From Bathynomus jamesi (Eukaryota; Arthropoda; Malacostraca; Isopoda; Cirolanidae): DNA of 64,000 bases. Position 1 is the first letter of the stretch; each line of letters starts with the position of its first letter. A program made the translations under genes and the position numbers. The stretch is taken from NCBI GenBank assembly GCA_023014485.1, contig JAJOZX010000998.1, positions 242,001 to 306,000 on the forward strand, read 5' to 3'. Of the stretch, positions 1 through 9,845 are shown one piece after another. Under the pieces are notes generated by a model. The model was not told where the DNA came from. It saw nothing but the letters and a program-made list of their open reading frames with translations, and searched no databases.

Positions 1-767
1 GCTCCGTCTTGTTGAAAGATTATGGTTTGAAATGATTCAGGAGTTTCTTTTAGTAGTGGCACAAAGAAATCTTTTAACATCTTTAAGTACGAGGCACCTG
101 TAACAGTCCTTTCTTCAAATAAATATGGACCATAAATTCGAGAACTTGACATTCCACACCAAACATTCACTTTGGGCGAATCACGTTCATGTTCAAAGGT
201 CTCACGTGGATTTTCTGGTCCCCAAATTCTACAATTGTGGCGGTTAAGTTTTCCAGATGTATGAAACGTTGCCTCGTCAGTGAAGATGACGTTTTTCAGG
301 AAATTTGAGTCTGAATCAATGAACTCGATTAGTTCCTGGCAAGTAGCAATTCTTACTGCGTAATCTTCTTTAAAAAGTTGATGATGCACTTGCACTTTGT
401 AACATTTTAATTTCAGATTTTTGTGAAGGATTCTGTGAACCGACGATCGTGGGATGTTTAACTCAACTGAAACTCTCCTTACTGACGTTTTTGGATCCGT
501 GTGAAATGCTTCCATAACAGCTTGCGACCTTTCTAGAGACTTACTCGGGCGTCCACAACTCTTTCTCTTAAGGACGGATCCAGTTTCTTCAAACGTTTTC
601 ACCCATCTTTTTATGCTCTTCTTTCCTGGTGCCTGTTTATTGTGTTTAACTTGAAATCTTTGTGCTGTGATGATTGATTTACTTTCGTAAACATACCTGA
701 CTAGTTCAGCTTTTTCTTGTGGTGTCGTCATCTGAGGGTGGGTGAAATTCTGTACAGTTTGTATCAT
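1..767 (-). CDS. Mariner-like transposase, N-terminal part, cut by window edge
   Basis: The minus strand is open from an ATG at 767 to the window edge, about 255 codons with no stop. The protein would bind the ends of its own transposon and catalyse cut-and-paste transposition in the nucleus. The N-terminal third reads as a helix-turn-helix region (a KAELVRYVYES-like start, then a 'SVHRILHKNLKLK' recognition-helix stretch). The catalytic core follows, with the first acidic block FTDEATFH, then NRHNCRIWGPENP, and finally IFQQDG at the very edge, where the second catalytic aspartate of the family lies. The last third is outside the window. An in-frame ATG at 731 is an alternative start. It is the same family as the element at 55964-57329. 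It may be intact, since no lesion is visible. Confidence 0.85.
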   Translation of the reverse strand, partial: MIQTVQNFTHPQMTTPQEKAELVRYVYESKSIITAQRFQVKHNKQAPGKKSIKRWVKTFEETGSVLKRKSCGRPSKSLERSQAVMEAFHTDPKTSVRRVSVELNIPRSSVHRILHKNLKLKCYKVQVHHQLFKEDYAVRIATCQELIEFIDSDSNFLKNVIFTDEATFHTSGKLNRHNCRIWGPENPRETFEHERDSPKVNVWCGMSSSRIYGPYLFEERTVTGASYLKMLKDFFVPLLKETPESFQTIIFQQDG

Positions 768-1123
768 AAGATGTTTTTTTTGGCCGCCAACTTGCTAGAA
801 CAAGCGAGTGAGTGATTAGACTAGGTCCGGAACGAGCAAGTGAATGATTAGGCTAGTCTAGTCCGGTCCGTAGGATTCGCCGTCACAAGGCCTTTGGTTA
901 GACTAGGCCACCCTTCATGATAAATGATTTCTTTTATGAGAAAATTTTGTAGAATTTTTTTTAACATTTTAAAGTAACGATATGTTTTTGATAATAATTA
1001 CATATACAGTATCAAAAACATACATCTTCACTTGTTATTTTAGTTTTTAGTATTTACTTCTAGCACCTTTAATAAAAAAGTTATTAATATTTCTTTTAGG
1101 GTCACATGTTTTGGGACACCCTG
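1..1123 (-). mobile_element. Mariner-like DNA transposon, one end only
   Basis: The outer end lies at 1100-1123 and reads, on the minus strand, CAGGGTGTCCCAAAACATG, followed by the TA target dinucleotide at 1124-1125 and a short TA run. The family end in this window (55964-57329) begins with the same CAGGGTGTCCCA. The 330 bases between this end and the transposase start hold no gene. The other end is off the left side. The pairing of end and transposase is inferred from position and from the matching family at 56 kb. Confidence 0.8.
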
Positions 1124-1818
1124 TATATATATATATTAAAGGAAAATATTGTCAGTATGTACTTAACTGTAACGCTAACTATATTTATTTAACCGCCCTC
1201 TCCTCAAAATAATGGAAACACGGAGCATGGGATAAGATAAACGAGAATCGAACACCTTATAACGTACGAATTTAGAAAAAGGCACGGGACAGAATTTTAG
1301 ACCTTATGCCATAGAAGAATAATGCTTTAGCAAAATCGAATTGAGAATCGAAGTGTAAGGAATGTTTAGTTTTATGTCACTTCATTTTACTATTTAATTT
1401 AACTAAAGGCAATACCTACTAATTTAATTAATACTATAGAAACGGGTAGTATTAACTTGGCTCAGCTAAAGGCTAGGAGGACGTGGGAATACCTCTTTTT
1501 AATTAAAAGGAAAATCGCTGCCACCAGAAATGCAGTAGTTCGACTTTTAATATAATGATTTTTATTTGTATTAACATGATTTTTATTTACTTTTAACAAT
1601 ATTTGTTATATCGAACTTATTCTGCATTATAAACTTCAACGGTTCTTCTATAATGAATTTCGTTTAACTGGATAAATTCCTGGCTGACTCAGCAGCGTGT
1701 GGCTGATTAGGTTTAACGTATGGGAAGCCGATACACTAAATAGATTTTATATGATTTTATTCAATTTAACTTTTGAAACACGGTGATTAAAGGTAGGGCG
1801 AATTAAGATGAATATCAT

Positions 1819-1820
<2 letters not shown>
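1124..1820. other. AT-rich gap, no gene seen
   Basis: Holds no reading frame or repeat that I recognise. It ends at the GA microsatellite that forms the edge of the downstream LINE. Confidence 0.5.

Positions 1821-1822
<2 letters not shown>

Positions 1823-1860
<38 letters not shown>
1823..1860. repeat. (GA)n microsatellite at LINE 3' end
   Basis: About 19 GA units. It abuts the 3' untranslated region of the minus-strand LINE. CR1-type elements often end in a short simple repeat, so this may be the element's own 3' tail rather than an independent microsatellite. Confidence 0.7.
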
Positions 1861-1862
<2 letters not shown>

Positions 1863-2188
1863 ACAAGGAGTTACAAGGACAAGAGGAAGCCTCAAAGACC
1901 TTTCGGTCCACTCTGGGAGGTTCCTGTTATTAAAAGTTTATTTTTGTTTCAACTATCCTAATAGTAGTAGAAAACTGGATAGAAAAGTAGAAGGCTCTCT
2001 CCCCACCCTCCGCTCCCTCCCTGCCAGAGGCAGGTACGGAAAAAGGTTGAAGAAAATACCTTGACCCTGGAAAAGTAGCCAAGGAAATTTTACAGGAAAG
2101 TGGAGAATATATAAATAGCTCTATATTTAGCTTGCTCACAGAGACACCGTGCAAGCGAACTCCTGCAGAGTTTTCTTATGTTTTAATC

Positions 2189-3655
2189 TTAAACTATGAG
2201 AGTATTCAGTACTTTGTCTAGCCTATTTTTAAACACATTTACACTTTGACTGGAAACAACCTCTGAGGGAAGTTGGTTCCAGATATTAACTATTTCATAG
2301 GAAAAGAAATTTCCGCAGACAGAGGTCCTAAATGTCTTTAGTTCCATTTTAAACCCATTATTTCTTGTCGGATTGGCATTAAGTGAGAATAAGTGTCTGT
2401 AATCTACCCTGTCTATTCCTTTGAGCATCTTGAAGACTTGAATAAGCTGACCTCGCAACCTCCTCGTCTCTAAGCTAAACAGATTTAGGCGCTCCAATCT
2501 CCGTTGGTAGCTTTGCATTCTCATTGAAGGGATCAATTTTGTAGCCCTTGCTTGTACTCTTTCTAACCTTTCTATGTCCTTCCTCAGGGATGGAGACCAA
2601 AACTGCGCACAGTATTCCAGTTGAGGTCTGACTAGAGAATTATAAAGAGACATTACAGTCTCCTTGTTCCGAAACTGGAACTGTCTTTTAATATAACCTA
2701 ATAATTTTAAGGCCCTCTTTTCGACTTCTGCACAGTGCTTCGACGGTTTCAGATCGTTGCTGATATAGACTCCTAAGTCTTTCTCTAGATCGGTCTCAGT
2801 CAAGTTCCTTCCCAAGAGAGAGTAATCGGTCTTCGGGTTTTTATAACCTATCTGCATTACCTTACATTTGTCCAAGTTGAATGGCATCTGCCAAGTAGCA
2901 GACCATTCGCCCAACCTGTCAAGATCGTTCTGAAGCGTTCTTACGCCCTCCTCAGTACCTACACTACTTCCTAATTTCGTATCGTCTGCAAATTTGGAGA
3001 TTGCACTTAGAAGCCCGACGTCTATATCGTTAATATAGATGATAAAAAGTAAAGGACCCAGAACGGAACCCTGTGGGACACCACTGGTGACCGGCGCCCA
3101 CTCCAAAGCCATTCCATTTATTACCACTCTCTGCTTTCTATCTTTTAACCAATCCTCAATCCAGTTGGAAACGAGTCCGGTGATTCCTAGTCCTTTGACT
3201 TTAGCTATCAATCTAGCGTGAGGGACTTTGTCAAAGGCTTTTTGAAAGTCGAGATACACTATATCTATTGCCCTACTTGCATCGTACAGTGTATGCATAT
3301 TATGGAAAAACTCTAACAGGTTTGTCAGACAGGATCTATGTCGCCTAAATCTATGTTGAGAATAAAAAATTAGATTGTTAGATTCAAGATGATACACAAT
3401 ACGTTTTGTAATGATGGATTCCAACAGTTTGCCGACAACTGATGTTAAACTGATCGGGCGATAATTACAAGGATTTTCCCTATCACCCTTTTTAAAGATT
3501 GGTGTTACATTTGCTAACTTCCAGTCGGTTGGAACTTTCCCTAACTCGATTGATTGTTTGAATATGGTTACTAAGTTGTCAACAACATTGTGGCTAACCT
3601 CTTTTAATACCCTTGGAAGAAATAAGTCGGGGCCAGGTGATTTGTATTTGTTCAT
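2189..3655 (-). pseudogene. CR1-like reverse transcriptase domain
   Basis: Copies the LINE RNA into DNA at the nicked target. Visible RT motifs in order: KSPGPD near the start, NYRPISLTSVVGK, YLDFQKAFDKVPH, SGVPQGSVLGPLLF, and the catalytic FADDTKLG box, followed by the thumb region (VRPQLEYCAQFWSP) typical of CR1/jockey-type LINEs. The frame runs 488 codons to a stop at 2189-2191. The ATG at 3655 is not the real start: homology continues upstream as E-V-Q-Q-L-I-D-K and joins the endonuclease frame at the T-run near 3689-3692. Apart from that shift I see no lesion. Confidence 0.85.
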
Positions 3656-3677
3656 CTTATCAATTAATTGCTGTACC

Positions 3678-4931
3678 TCATTTCTCGTAAAACTTAGTCT
3701 CTACGGGCTGGTCACCGTCATATGTATTCCGAGGACTTGGCACTTCTATTGTGTCTTCCTCCGTGAAGACTGTAATGAAGAACTCGTTTAACGTATTAGC
3801 TATACCTTTATCACCGAATTTCAGTACGCCATTTCTATCTTTTAAGGGGCCTACAGAATTTTTAATTGGCTTTCTGCTATTAACATGGGCAAAAAATTCT
3901 TTAGGGTTAACTTTACAGAGTGAGGCAACTCTAGCTTCTTCATCACGTTTGGCTGATCTAATTAAGGACTTAACCCCCCTACGTAGGTTTATATAGTTTT
4001 CTGAATTAGTGTGGTTGAAATGCGACTTAAGTAGTTTGTAGGCTCTATTTCTTCCCGTAATAGCCCTCCTAATTTCGTTGTTAAACCATTTCGGCGACTT
4101 TGTTGACAAGGAAACCATTTTAGTTGGTATAAAAGTGTTCTGTAATATTCTAAATTGATCCCTATATGAGCTCCAGGTGACATTGACATCCTCACTTATT
4201 AGAACTTCAAGTGTGTCTAAACTACTTCGGAAGCTTTCAAAATTTGCTCTCGAGAAATCCAGTCTTTCATGAGTCTTTTCGCGTGTATTAACTGGAACCC
4301 TGAGGTCAAACCTAATCAAATTATGATCGCTGTTACTTAAATTTTCACCAATAGTCAGGTTAGAGACTAGGTCATCTTCGTTCGTGAATATGAGGTCTAG
4401 TTTATTATTACCCCTAGTAGGCCCGTCAACCCATTGACTTAATAAGTTATCATCGGCAAATTCCAACAGTCTTGAGCCCTCAGCATCAGCTGTTTTGTTT
4501 TCCCAATTTACATAACCACAATTAAAATCACCAAAAATCACACTGATCTTATTATTCACTATTCTGCTTAATTTGTTATACAAGTTTATATCCTTATCAA
4601 CGGGGTAGTGAGGTGGTCTATATACTAGAAGTAGCTGCACTACTTTATTATTTAGGTTTAGCTCAATTCCCAACATTTCATGAGCAGATACGATATTACT
4701 GTTTACCGGGTGCAGGGAGTCCCGAGCATACAAAAGTACACCGCCGCCTTCCCTTCCGTTCCTATCTTTGTGAAACATTTTGTAACCTACCATTTCAAAT
4801 TCTCCTACAAAATCCCTTGATTCAGAATGGATCCAGGATTCCGTTATTCCGATGATATCAAAGTTCTCAGTTTTGACAAGCGCTATAAATTCCATTAGTT
4901 TGTTTCTAATTGACCTAGCATTGAAGAGCAC
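3678..4931 (-). pseudogene. LINE AP-endonuclease domain, frameshifted from RT
   Basis: Nicks the chromosomal target to prime reverse transcription. The exonuclease-endonuclease-phosphatase family signature is complete: NARSIRNKL at the start, IIGITESW with the metal-binding glutamate, GDFNCGYVNW, and the late SDHNLI catalytic histidine motif. The linker to the RT follows to residue 417, where the frame ends in TGA. One extra T in the run at 3689-3692 (minus strand TTTT before ACG) moves the reading out of the RT frame. Reading one base less gives a continuous polyprotein. The homology begins right at the ATG at 4931, with a few plausible residues upstream. Confidence 0.85.
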
Positions 4932-5039
4932 AGTTTTGAGTGATTTTAAGTTGTGGTTTTTCCTAACTGGCCTGAGTCGTTTCCCGACGCAGTTGAACTA
5001 ACTACTGGGGGAGGGGGACTAACTACTGGACTAACTACT

Positions 5040-5042
<3 letters not shown>

Positions 5043-5083
<41 letters not shown>
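5043..5083. repeat. (GA)n microsatellite
   Basis: About 20 GA units at the 5' side of the CR1-like element. It generates a spurious Leu-Ser repeat ORF on the minus strand. Confidence 0.8.
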
Positions 5084-5087
<4 letters not shown>

Positions 5088-5282
5088 GTCGGCTTAAGCT
5101 GACTATAATTAACGGAATTTACGTTAAAAAACACTCTGAAACACAATGCGCCCTGCAATCAAATACACACACACACGAAAAAACAGCGAAAATTCATTCG
5201 AAAATGAGGGGTAGAGTTGCCAACTGTAAATTTTAAAACTAACTACTCTCTGGCATACCAACTGGGATTTTAAAACTAATTC

Positions 5283-5835
5283 GGTGCTCCTTTAGTATGC
5301 GGTCTACAGACAAATTCACACTTTAGTATGCGGTCTCCACCAATTTGTTTTTTAAATGTAGTTAAAGAAGGTTGAAATGACAATCTTACTTGAAAAAATT
5401 TATTGAAAAGTTAAAAACATAAAAAGTTTAAATGTAAGTATACCTTCTTAGCTTGTTTACTAATTGCTTGTTTACATCCTGTCAGTCGCCCTTGACGATT
5501 GGTTAGGTTTAGTCATGATATTTTCGTTAGTTTTAACGAAAATATCTTGACTAAACCTAACCAATCGTAGGTAGACCGCATACTATATAGTAGCACCGGC
5601 AATTGAATTGTTTACAACTTTACTGCTTCAAATTTCTCAAGCTACTGATGTTAAACAATCATTTTGAATTTCAAGGTCAAATAGGGTCTAAGTCATGTGA
5701 GTGAGTCATTTAGCGAAAAAAAAAGAGCGGCAGAATGCGTGAGCAGGCACAAATTTAACAAAAAAAAACTGTAGACTGCACTTTGAAAAAAGTAGAGCGC
5801 GGCAGAATTTGTAGACCGCATACTAAAGGAGCACC
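5283..5835. mobile_element. Foldback/MITE with 26-bp TIRs and 8-bp target duplication
   Basis: Both ends carry the inverted sequence GGTGCTCCTTTAGTATGCGG followed by TCTACA (left 5283-5308, right complement ending at 5835). The flanks are identical 8-mers ACTAATTC at 5275-5282 and 5836-5843, a textbook target-site duplication. There is no coding capacity. Inside lies a palindromic copy of the 'CCTAACCAATCGTCAAGGGCG' foldback family (about 5487-5571). An 8-bp duplication fits hAT-like or P-like elements, but the GGTGCT ends are not the usual hAT ends, so the superfamily is open. Confidence 0.85.
5487..5571. repeat. Palindromic foldback repeat, copy 1
   Basis: An inverted repeat: the left arm ends GATATTTTCGTTAG, the centre is TTTT, and the right arm starts AACGAAAATATC. 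Both arms carry the CCTAACCAATCG motif. It belongs to a family repeated across the window (about 5.99, 9.87, 10.92, 17.06, 23.36 and 48.23 kb). Confidence 0.8.
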
Positions 5836-5838
5836 ACT

Positions 5839-5869
<31 letters not shown>

Positions 5870-5901
5870 GGCAATTAGGCAATTAATATAAAACAAATTT
5901 C

Positions 5902-6186
5902 GGTGCTCTTCCAATATGTGCTCTACCTTAAAATTTACATTCCAATACGTGATCTACCTTAGATTATTCGGATTAGCAGCAGGTACGTTAGTTAGCCTTA
6001 TAAGGCTAACTAACGAAAATATCACGACTTAACCTAACCAATCGTCAAGGGCGTATAGTTGACCTAACGATTGGTTAGGTTAAGTCATGATATTTTCGTT
6101 AGTTAGCCTTATAAGGCTAGTTTCACGGTAGGGCACGTATTGGAATATGGTAGATCACAGTTTCGCGGTAGAGCACATATTTCTTA
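5902..6186. mobile_element. Second foldback element, related ends
   Basis: The left side (5902-5962) reads GGTGCTCTTCCAATATGTGC then a second GTGATCTACC unit. The right side (6123-6186) carries the same units inverted (GCACGTATTGGAATATGG, GTAGAGCACATATT). The interior (about 5993-6117) is another copy of the CCTAACCAATCG palindrome with TTAGCCTTATAAGGCTAA at both shoulders. The opening resembles the ends of the element at 5283-5835, so the two look like relatives. I could not establish a target duplication. Confidence 0.65.
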
Positions 6187-6235
6187 TTATTAATCACATG
6201 AAATTACATTAATTAACGATCATATTAATTCCATT

Positions 6236-6640
6236 TATTACATCGCTGACAACGATTTCACTGGCTTCGGTTCGATTCCAGGCGACAGCAGGCGGCGCTT
6301 ACTACACCCAGCTGTTCATCTCTTACATACAATAAAAACTGGTTGGTAGATAAATGGGTACCATGGGTAGCCCAGTGGTTAAGACACTGGGTTACTGACA
6401 GGGAGGTTGTGAGATCGAGTTCGGGCAAGGACTTTGTAATTTCTGACCACCCGTGGTGAGTCGTGGTTTGGATTCCACGTTAAGCTCTATGTCTAACAAA
6501 CCTTACCTTCCTCAGAATGAACAATTCATGCGAAAGCAAAACCAAGGTTAACCAAGGTATGTCAACGAGTTAGAGGGCACGGGTTCGAATCTTGGTGAGG
6601 GATAAATTTTTCATATGTAAAAATGGGCGGTTATGCGTTA
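6236..6640 (+). repeat. tRNA-derived SINE, family 1
   Basis: Contains GGTTCGATTCC (a B-box-like pol III signal), a linker with CCCAGCTGTTCATC, then GGGTAGCCCAGTGGTTAAGAC (a tRNA A-box-like stretch) and a second degenerate B box. The same arrangement recurs at 52235-52590 and 63508-63850. The most complete copy (63.5 kb) shows two tRNA-like units in tandem, so this is a dimeric tRNA-derived SINE. No protein is encoded. Confidence 0.75.
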
Positions 6641-6893
6641 TGGGATTTGTATCTGCCAATAAAGCTTATTATTATCATTATCATTATCATATATACAGGG
6701 TGTTTGAAAACTTTCTGTACAAATTGTAATGGGGGATAGGCAACACCAAGACAAACCCTTTTCGTCTATAAGTGTATGTCCGCTGACGTCACCATTCGGC
6801 GCGAGAGGCCGCCGTTGCAATTGGCTAAAAGGTGAAGTGGGCTAGACTCGCGCTTGCCGCGGGCATTCTTAAATCGGACGTAGTACGCGTAAC

Positions 6894-7370
6894 ATGGAGC
6901 GCTTCACGACTGCTGAGATGGCTGACATGCATATGGTGTATGGGGCTGCCAATGGAAACGGAAGAGCCGCTGTGAGGTTGTACCGACAGCGCTTCCCAAA
7001 CAGACGTGTGCCAAACCACCAAACGTTTGCGCATTTGCATCGGCGACTGCGAGAAACTGCAACATTTCATGCAAACATGCATGACACTGGTCGGGAGAGA
7101 AACGTGCGCACTCCTGACATGGAAGAAGAAATCCTACGGCGATTTGAGGACAATCCAAGCGCAAGCACGCGAGGTGTTGCACGTATCCTCGGTGTGAACC
7201 ACGACCTGGTCTGGAGAGTGTTGCACGAGCAGCAGTTACATCCGTTTCATCGTCAGAGAGTCCAGGCATTACAACCTCGGGATTACCCTCTTCGTGTGGA
7301 ATTCGCACGCTGGTTTCTGCAGCAGGCAGCGGTGCAGCCTAATTTTCCGGCTTATGCTGTTCTCAGATGA
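6894..7370 (+). pseudogene. Transposase N-terminal half, left arm
   Basis: Begins MERFTTAEMADMHMVYG at the ATG at 6894 and encodes the DNA-binding region: an N-terminal helix-turn-helix (NRRVPNHQTFAHLHRRL), then a second one (RGVARILGVNHDLVWRVLHE). At about residue 117 the sequence leaves the palindromic arm and continues into the loop. There the frame slips: FPAYAVLR and a stop replace what in the next frame reads LFSDEACFTREGVF, the first catalytic aspartate block of IS630/mariner-type transposases. It cannot be catalytic. It could at most bind ends. Confidence 0.8.
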
Positions 7371-7755
7371 GGCCTGTTTCACACGTGAGGGTGTGTTTAA
7401 GAAACGGATGTAACTGCTGCTCGTGCAACACTCTCCAGACCAGGTCGTGGTTCACACCGAGGATACGTGCAACACCTCGCGTGCTTGCGCTTGGATTGTC
7501 CTCAAATCGCCGTAGGATTTCTTCTTCCATGTCAGGAGTGCGCACGTTTCTCTCCCGACCAGTGTCATGCATGTTTGCATGGAATGTTGCAGTTTCTCGC
7601 AGTCGCCGATGCAAATGCGCAAACGTTTGGTGGTTTGGCACACGTCTGTTTCGGAAGCGCTGTCGGTACAACCTCACAACAGCTCTTCCGTTTCCATTGG
7701 CAGCCCCATACACCATATGCATGTCAGCCATCTCAGCAGTCGTGAAGCGCTCCAT
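7363..7755 (-). pseudogene. Transposase N-terminal half, right arm (inverted copy)
   Basis: Starts with the same MERFTTAEMADMHMVYG and is nearly identical to the left-arm copy through residue 117 (HEQQLHPF), then enters the loop as LKHTLTCETGLI and stops. One visible difference is a Pro-to-Arg change in RQRF(P/R)NRR. Two near-identical but opposed copies point to a recent inverted duplication or a copy kept uniform by gene conversion. Confidence 0.8.
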
Positions 7756-7985
7756 GTTACGCGTACTACGTCCGATTTAAGAATGCCCGCGGCAAGCGCG
7801 AGTCTAGCCCACTTCACCTTTTACTTTAGCCAATTGCAGCGACGCCCTCTCGCGCCGAATGGTGACGTCAGCGGACATACACTTATAGACGAAAAGGGTT
7901 TGTCTTGGTGTTGCCTATTCCCCATTACAATTTGTACAGAAAGTTTTCAAACACCCTGTATATATATATATATATATATATACAC

Positions 7986-8391
7986 AGGGGGGTAGCCAGA
8001 ATTTCTCTTCGGGAGGGGCATATATATATATATATATATAGGGTGAGGCAAAAGTCGCGTATCATGGTATTCCATGCATTAAAACCAAGCTCACCCTCTC
8101 GTCTATTGTTAATTTCGCAGCCATCCCCTACCTAAAAAAAAATAATATAGTCAACATTGAAAATTCTTATGATGCGCGACTTTTGCGCCACCCTGTATAT
8201 TAAAAGTGTGTAAATTAATAAAAACACATTCATAAATGTATTACAATAATTAAACATGTGCTGAAAGTACTTGGCATGGCCTACTTACTTATAATTTACT
8301 TATAATTTCAAAAAATGCATAAAAATATCAAACCTATGATTTTATTTCGGGGGAGGCTGAAGCCCCCGTAGCCTTCCACCCTGTCTACGTC

Positions 8392-8395
<4 letters not shown>
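7986..8395. mobile_element. Degenerate element with GTAGCC ends, hosting a MITE
   Basis: The left side reads GGGGGTAGCCAGAATTTCTC and the right side GAAGCCCCCGTAGCCTTCCACCCTGTCTACG, an approximate inverted relation typical of decayed hAT-like or similar elements. A (TA)n run and the MITE at 8041-8195 sit inside. No coding sequence. Identity is tentative. Confidence 0.35.
8041..8195. mobile_element. Mariner-type MITE, about 155 bp
   Basis: Inverted ends GGGTGAGGCAAAAGTCGCGT (left) and, on the minus strand, CAGGGTGGCGCAAAAGTCGC (right), with TA on both sides. Short, non-coding and TA-flanked, so a miniature derivative of a Tc1/mariner-like element is the natural reading. Confidence 0.75.
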
Positions 8396-8444
<49 letters not shown>

Positions 8445-9329
8445 ATTATTTGTAAATGAATAGCCCAGACTATTAGTCTATAAAAGCTGTGGCGTCCGAT
8501 AAAGTACTAATTGTAAATTGTACCATTAATCACAACCCAGAATGATTCAGAACAGCGTAATATACTATAAAAGGCTTACATGCAAAGGTCCTACCTACTC
8601 TTTGAGCTAAAATACTTGCTATAAACTAGTTTAATTTCATATTTTGCCTTTTCTCTTTTAAACCTGTTTTGGCATAAAACTTTTACACATATATTCAAAT
8701 GTTAAATGATATATATATATATATATATAAAAATTCATCCTAAGTTATAAAAAGATAAAATAATACATTTTTTAGGTATGAAAATGCGTGAATTTTTCAC
8801 TTCAGACACGAACACAAAATCAGTAAGTGGGAATTTATTCAAATTCAGGAGATATGAATGGAAATAAAATTCAAACAAATCACAATCTTATACAAATCAC
8901 GAATGTCGATTTGTGCCAGCTTGAAAAACTAACGTACTTATCGCAAAATTACCAAATCGTTCATTCTGTATTTCAAGGATAAGTATCATATGAGAAAATA
9001 ATGAGATAAATAAATTGAAAATTTAAACCAAGACATATAATGAAGGGGGAGTTTTGTAAATTTGGCGTGTCCGTTTGTGTCAGTGTCGAGAATTTTTGGG
9101 GGGTAAATTGGGTGAACGAGTGTTTAATGAACGAAACCGAATTGTTGTCAGATTTAATTAGTTATACGTCCCATTTGCAAGGGAGTAATATTTAAATTGC
9201 ATAAAATGCAGGGGCATTCAGTTTAGCAAGTTATATCGTGCATTTGAGTGTACTCGTATGTACAGTTGCCATATATGTTATGTTCCTCGCCTCACAGGCG
9301 ACTCTGTACAATGTACATGTGGGCCGGGC
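8196..9329. other. AT-rich gap with TA microsatellites
   Basis: Contains (TA)n at about 8394-8440 and 8709-8728. I see no coding or RNA gene. Confidence 0.5.
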
Positions 9330-9552
9330 CAAAGCTGGGCACTTGCGGGTTTTTTTGCGGTACTGCGGTACTGCGGTACTACGCACTACCAAACCGGTAC
9401 CGCATAACGCAGTACCGCAAAAAATGCGGTAGCGGTACTGCTGCACTTTCAGCGATCCTTTGCGGTACTGCGTTATGCGGTACCGGTTTGGTAGTGCGGT
9501 AGTACCGCAGTACCCGCAGTACCGCAAAAAAACCCGCAAGTGCCCAGCTTTG
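9330..9552. mobile_element. GC-rich palindromic MITE
   Basis: The ends are CAAAGCTGGGCACTTGCGGG and its exact inverse (right end at 9552). The interior is built from repeats of TGCGGTACTGCGGTA in both orientations, so almost the whole 223 bases fold into one hairpin. It is far richer in G and C than its surroundings. Flanks CATGTGGG (left, a few bases out) and CATGTGGC (right) may be a blurred 8-bp target duplication, as for hAT MITEs. The left boundary is then ambiguous. Confidence 0.75.
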
Positions 9553-9700
9553 CATGTGGCAAGGCCGCAGTAATAGTCAAGGTACCCCAACAAGGGGAAG
9601 GTGGGATGGAGTTGGGACAACCGAGTCCAGCAACATATAACACAGACATATATATTTAAAGGACAATTGAATGTGCAGTCATTGACATACAGATAATTAA

Positions 9701-9830
9701 GAGCAATCCAAGAATAAGCACCCAAATCAATTTAGGGTGCTTATTCTTGGATTGGGGTCGAACGAGGGTGCTTATTCTCAGATTACTCTAAAATGGAGTT
9801 CAGATGGAGTTAAAATGGAGTTAATTGCTC
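9701..9830. repeat. Fragment of GAGCAATCC element
   Basis: GAGCAATCCAAGAATAAGCA at 9701 is followed at 9734 by its inverse (GGGTGCTTATTCTTGGATT) and then a GGGTCGAACGAGGGTGCTTA unit. The same units form the ends of the element at 10054-10598. Confidence 0.6.
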
Positions 9831-9845
9831 TAAAATGGTTAATTG

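Larger units (their letters stand above)
1861..5042 (-). mobile_element. CR1-like non-LTR retrotransposon, nearly complete ORF2
   Basis: The element runs right to left: endonuclease (4931-3678), reverse transcriptase (3655-2189), a roughly 330-base 3' region with no ORF of known type, then the GA run. The order AP-endonuclease then RT, with no RNase H, is that of CR1/L2-type LINEs. A second GA run at 5043-5083 sits at the 5' side. No ORF1 is visible, so the copy is 5' truncated or starts within ORF2. A single frameshift separates the two coding blocks. Confidence 0.8.
6696..7958. mobile_element. Palindromic mariner-like transposon, two 5' halves head-to-head
   Basis: The ends are CAGGGTGTTTGAAAACTTTC inverted on both sides, with TA at 6694-6695 and 7959-7960. 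Unlike a normal transposon, the whole left arm (6696-7248) reappears inverted as the right arm (7401-7958), including untranslated leader, start codon and about 120 codons of transposase. Only a 152-base loop (7249-7400) is unique, and it holds further transposase sequence (an FSDEACFT-like catalytic block). Arms differ by only scattered changes, for example a small indel near 6825 versus 7822. No complete transposase remains. Confidence 0.9.

Noticed and set aside
4946..5158. Leu-Ser-repeat ORF upstream of the CR1-like endonuclease, as an ORF1
   Set aside because: It is the (GA)n run in frame plus short flanks. No ORF1 domain is visible.
9231..9725. 164-codon minus-strand ORF across the GC-rich hairpin
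   Set aside because: The ORF exists because the palindrome lacks stops. The two plus-strand ORFs are mirror translations of the same hairpin.
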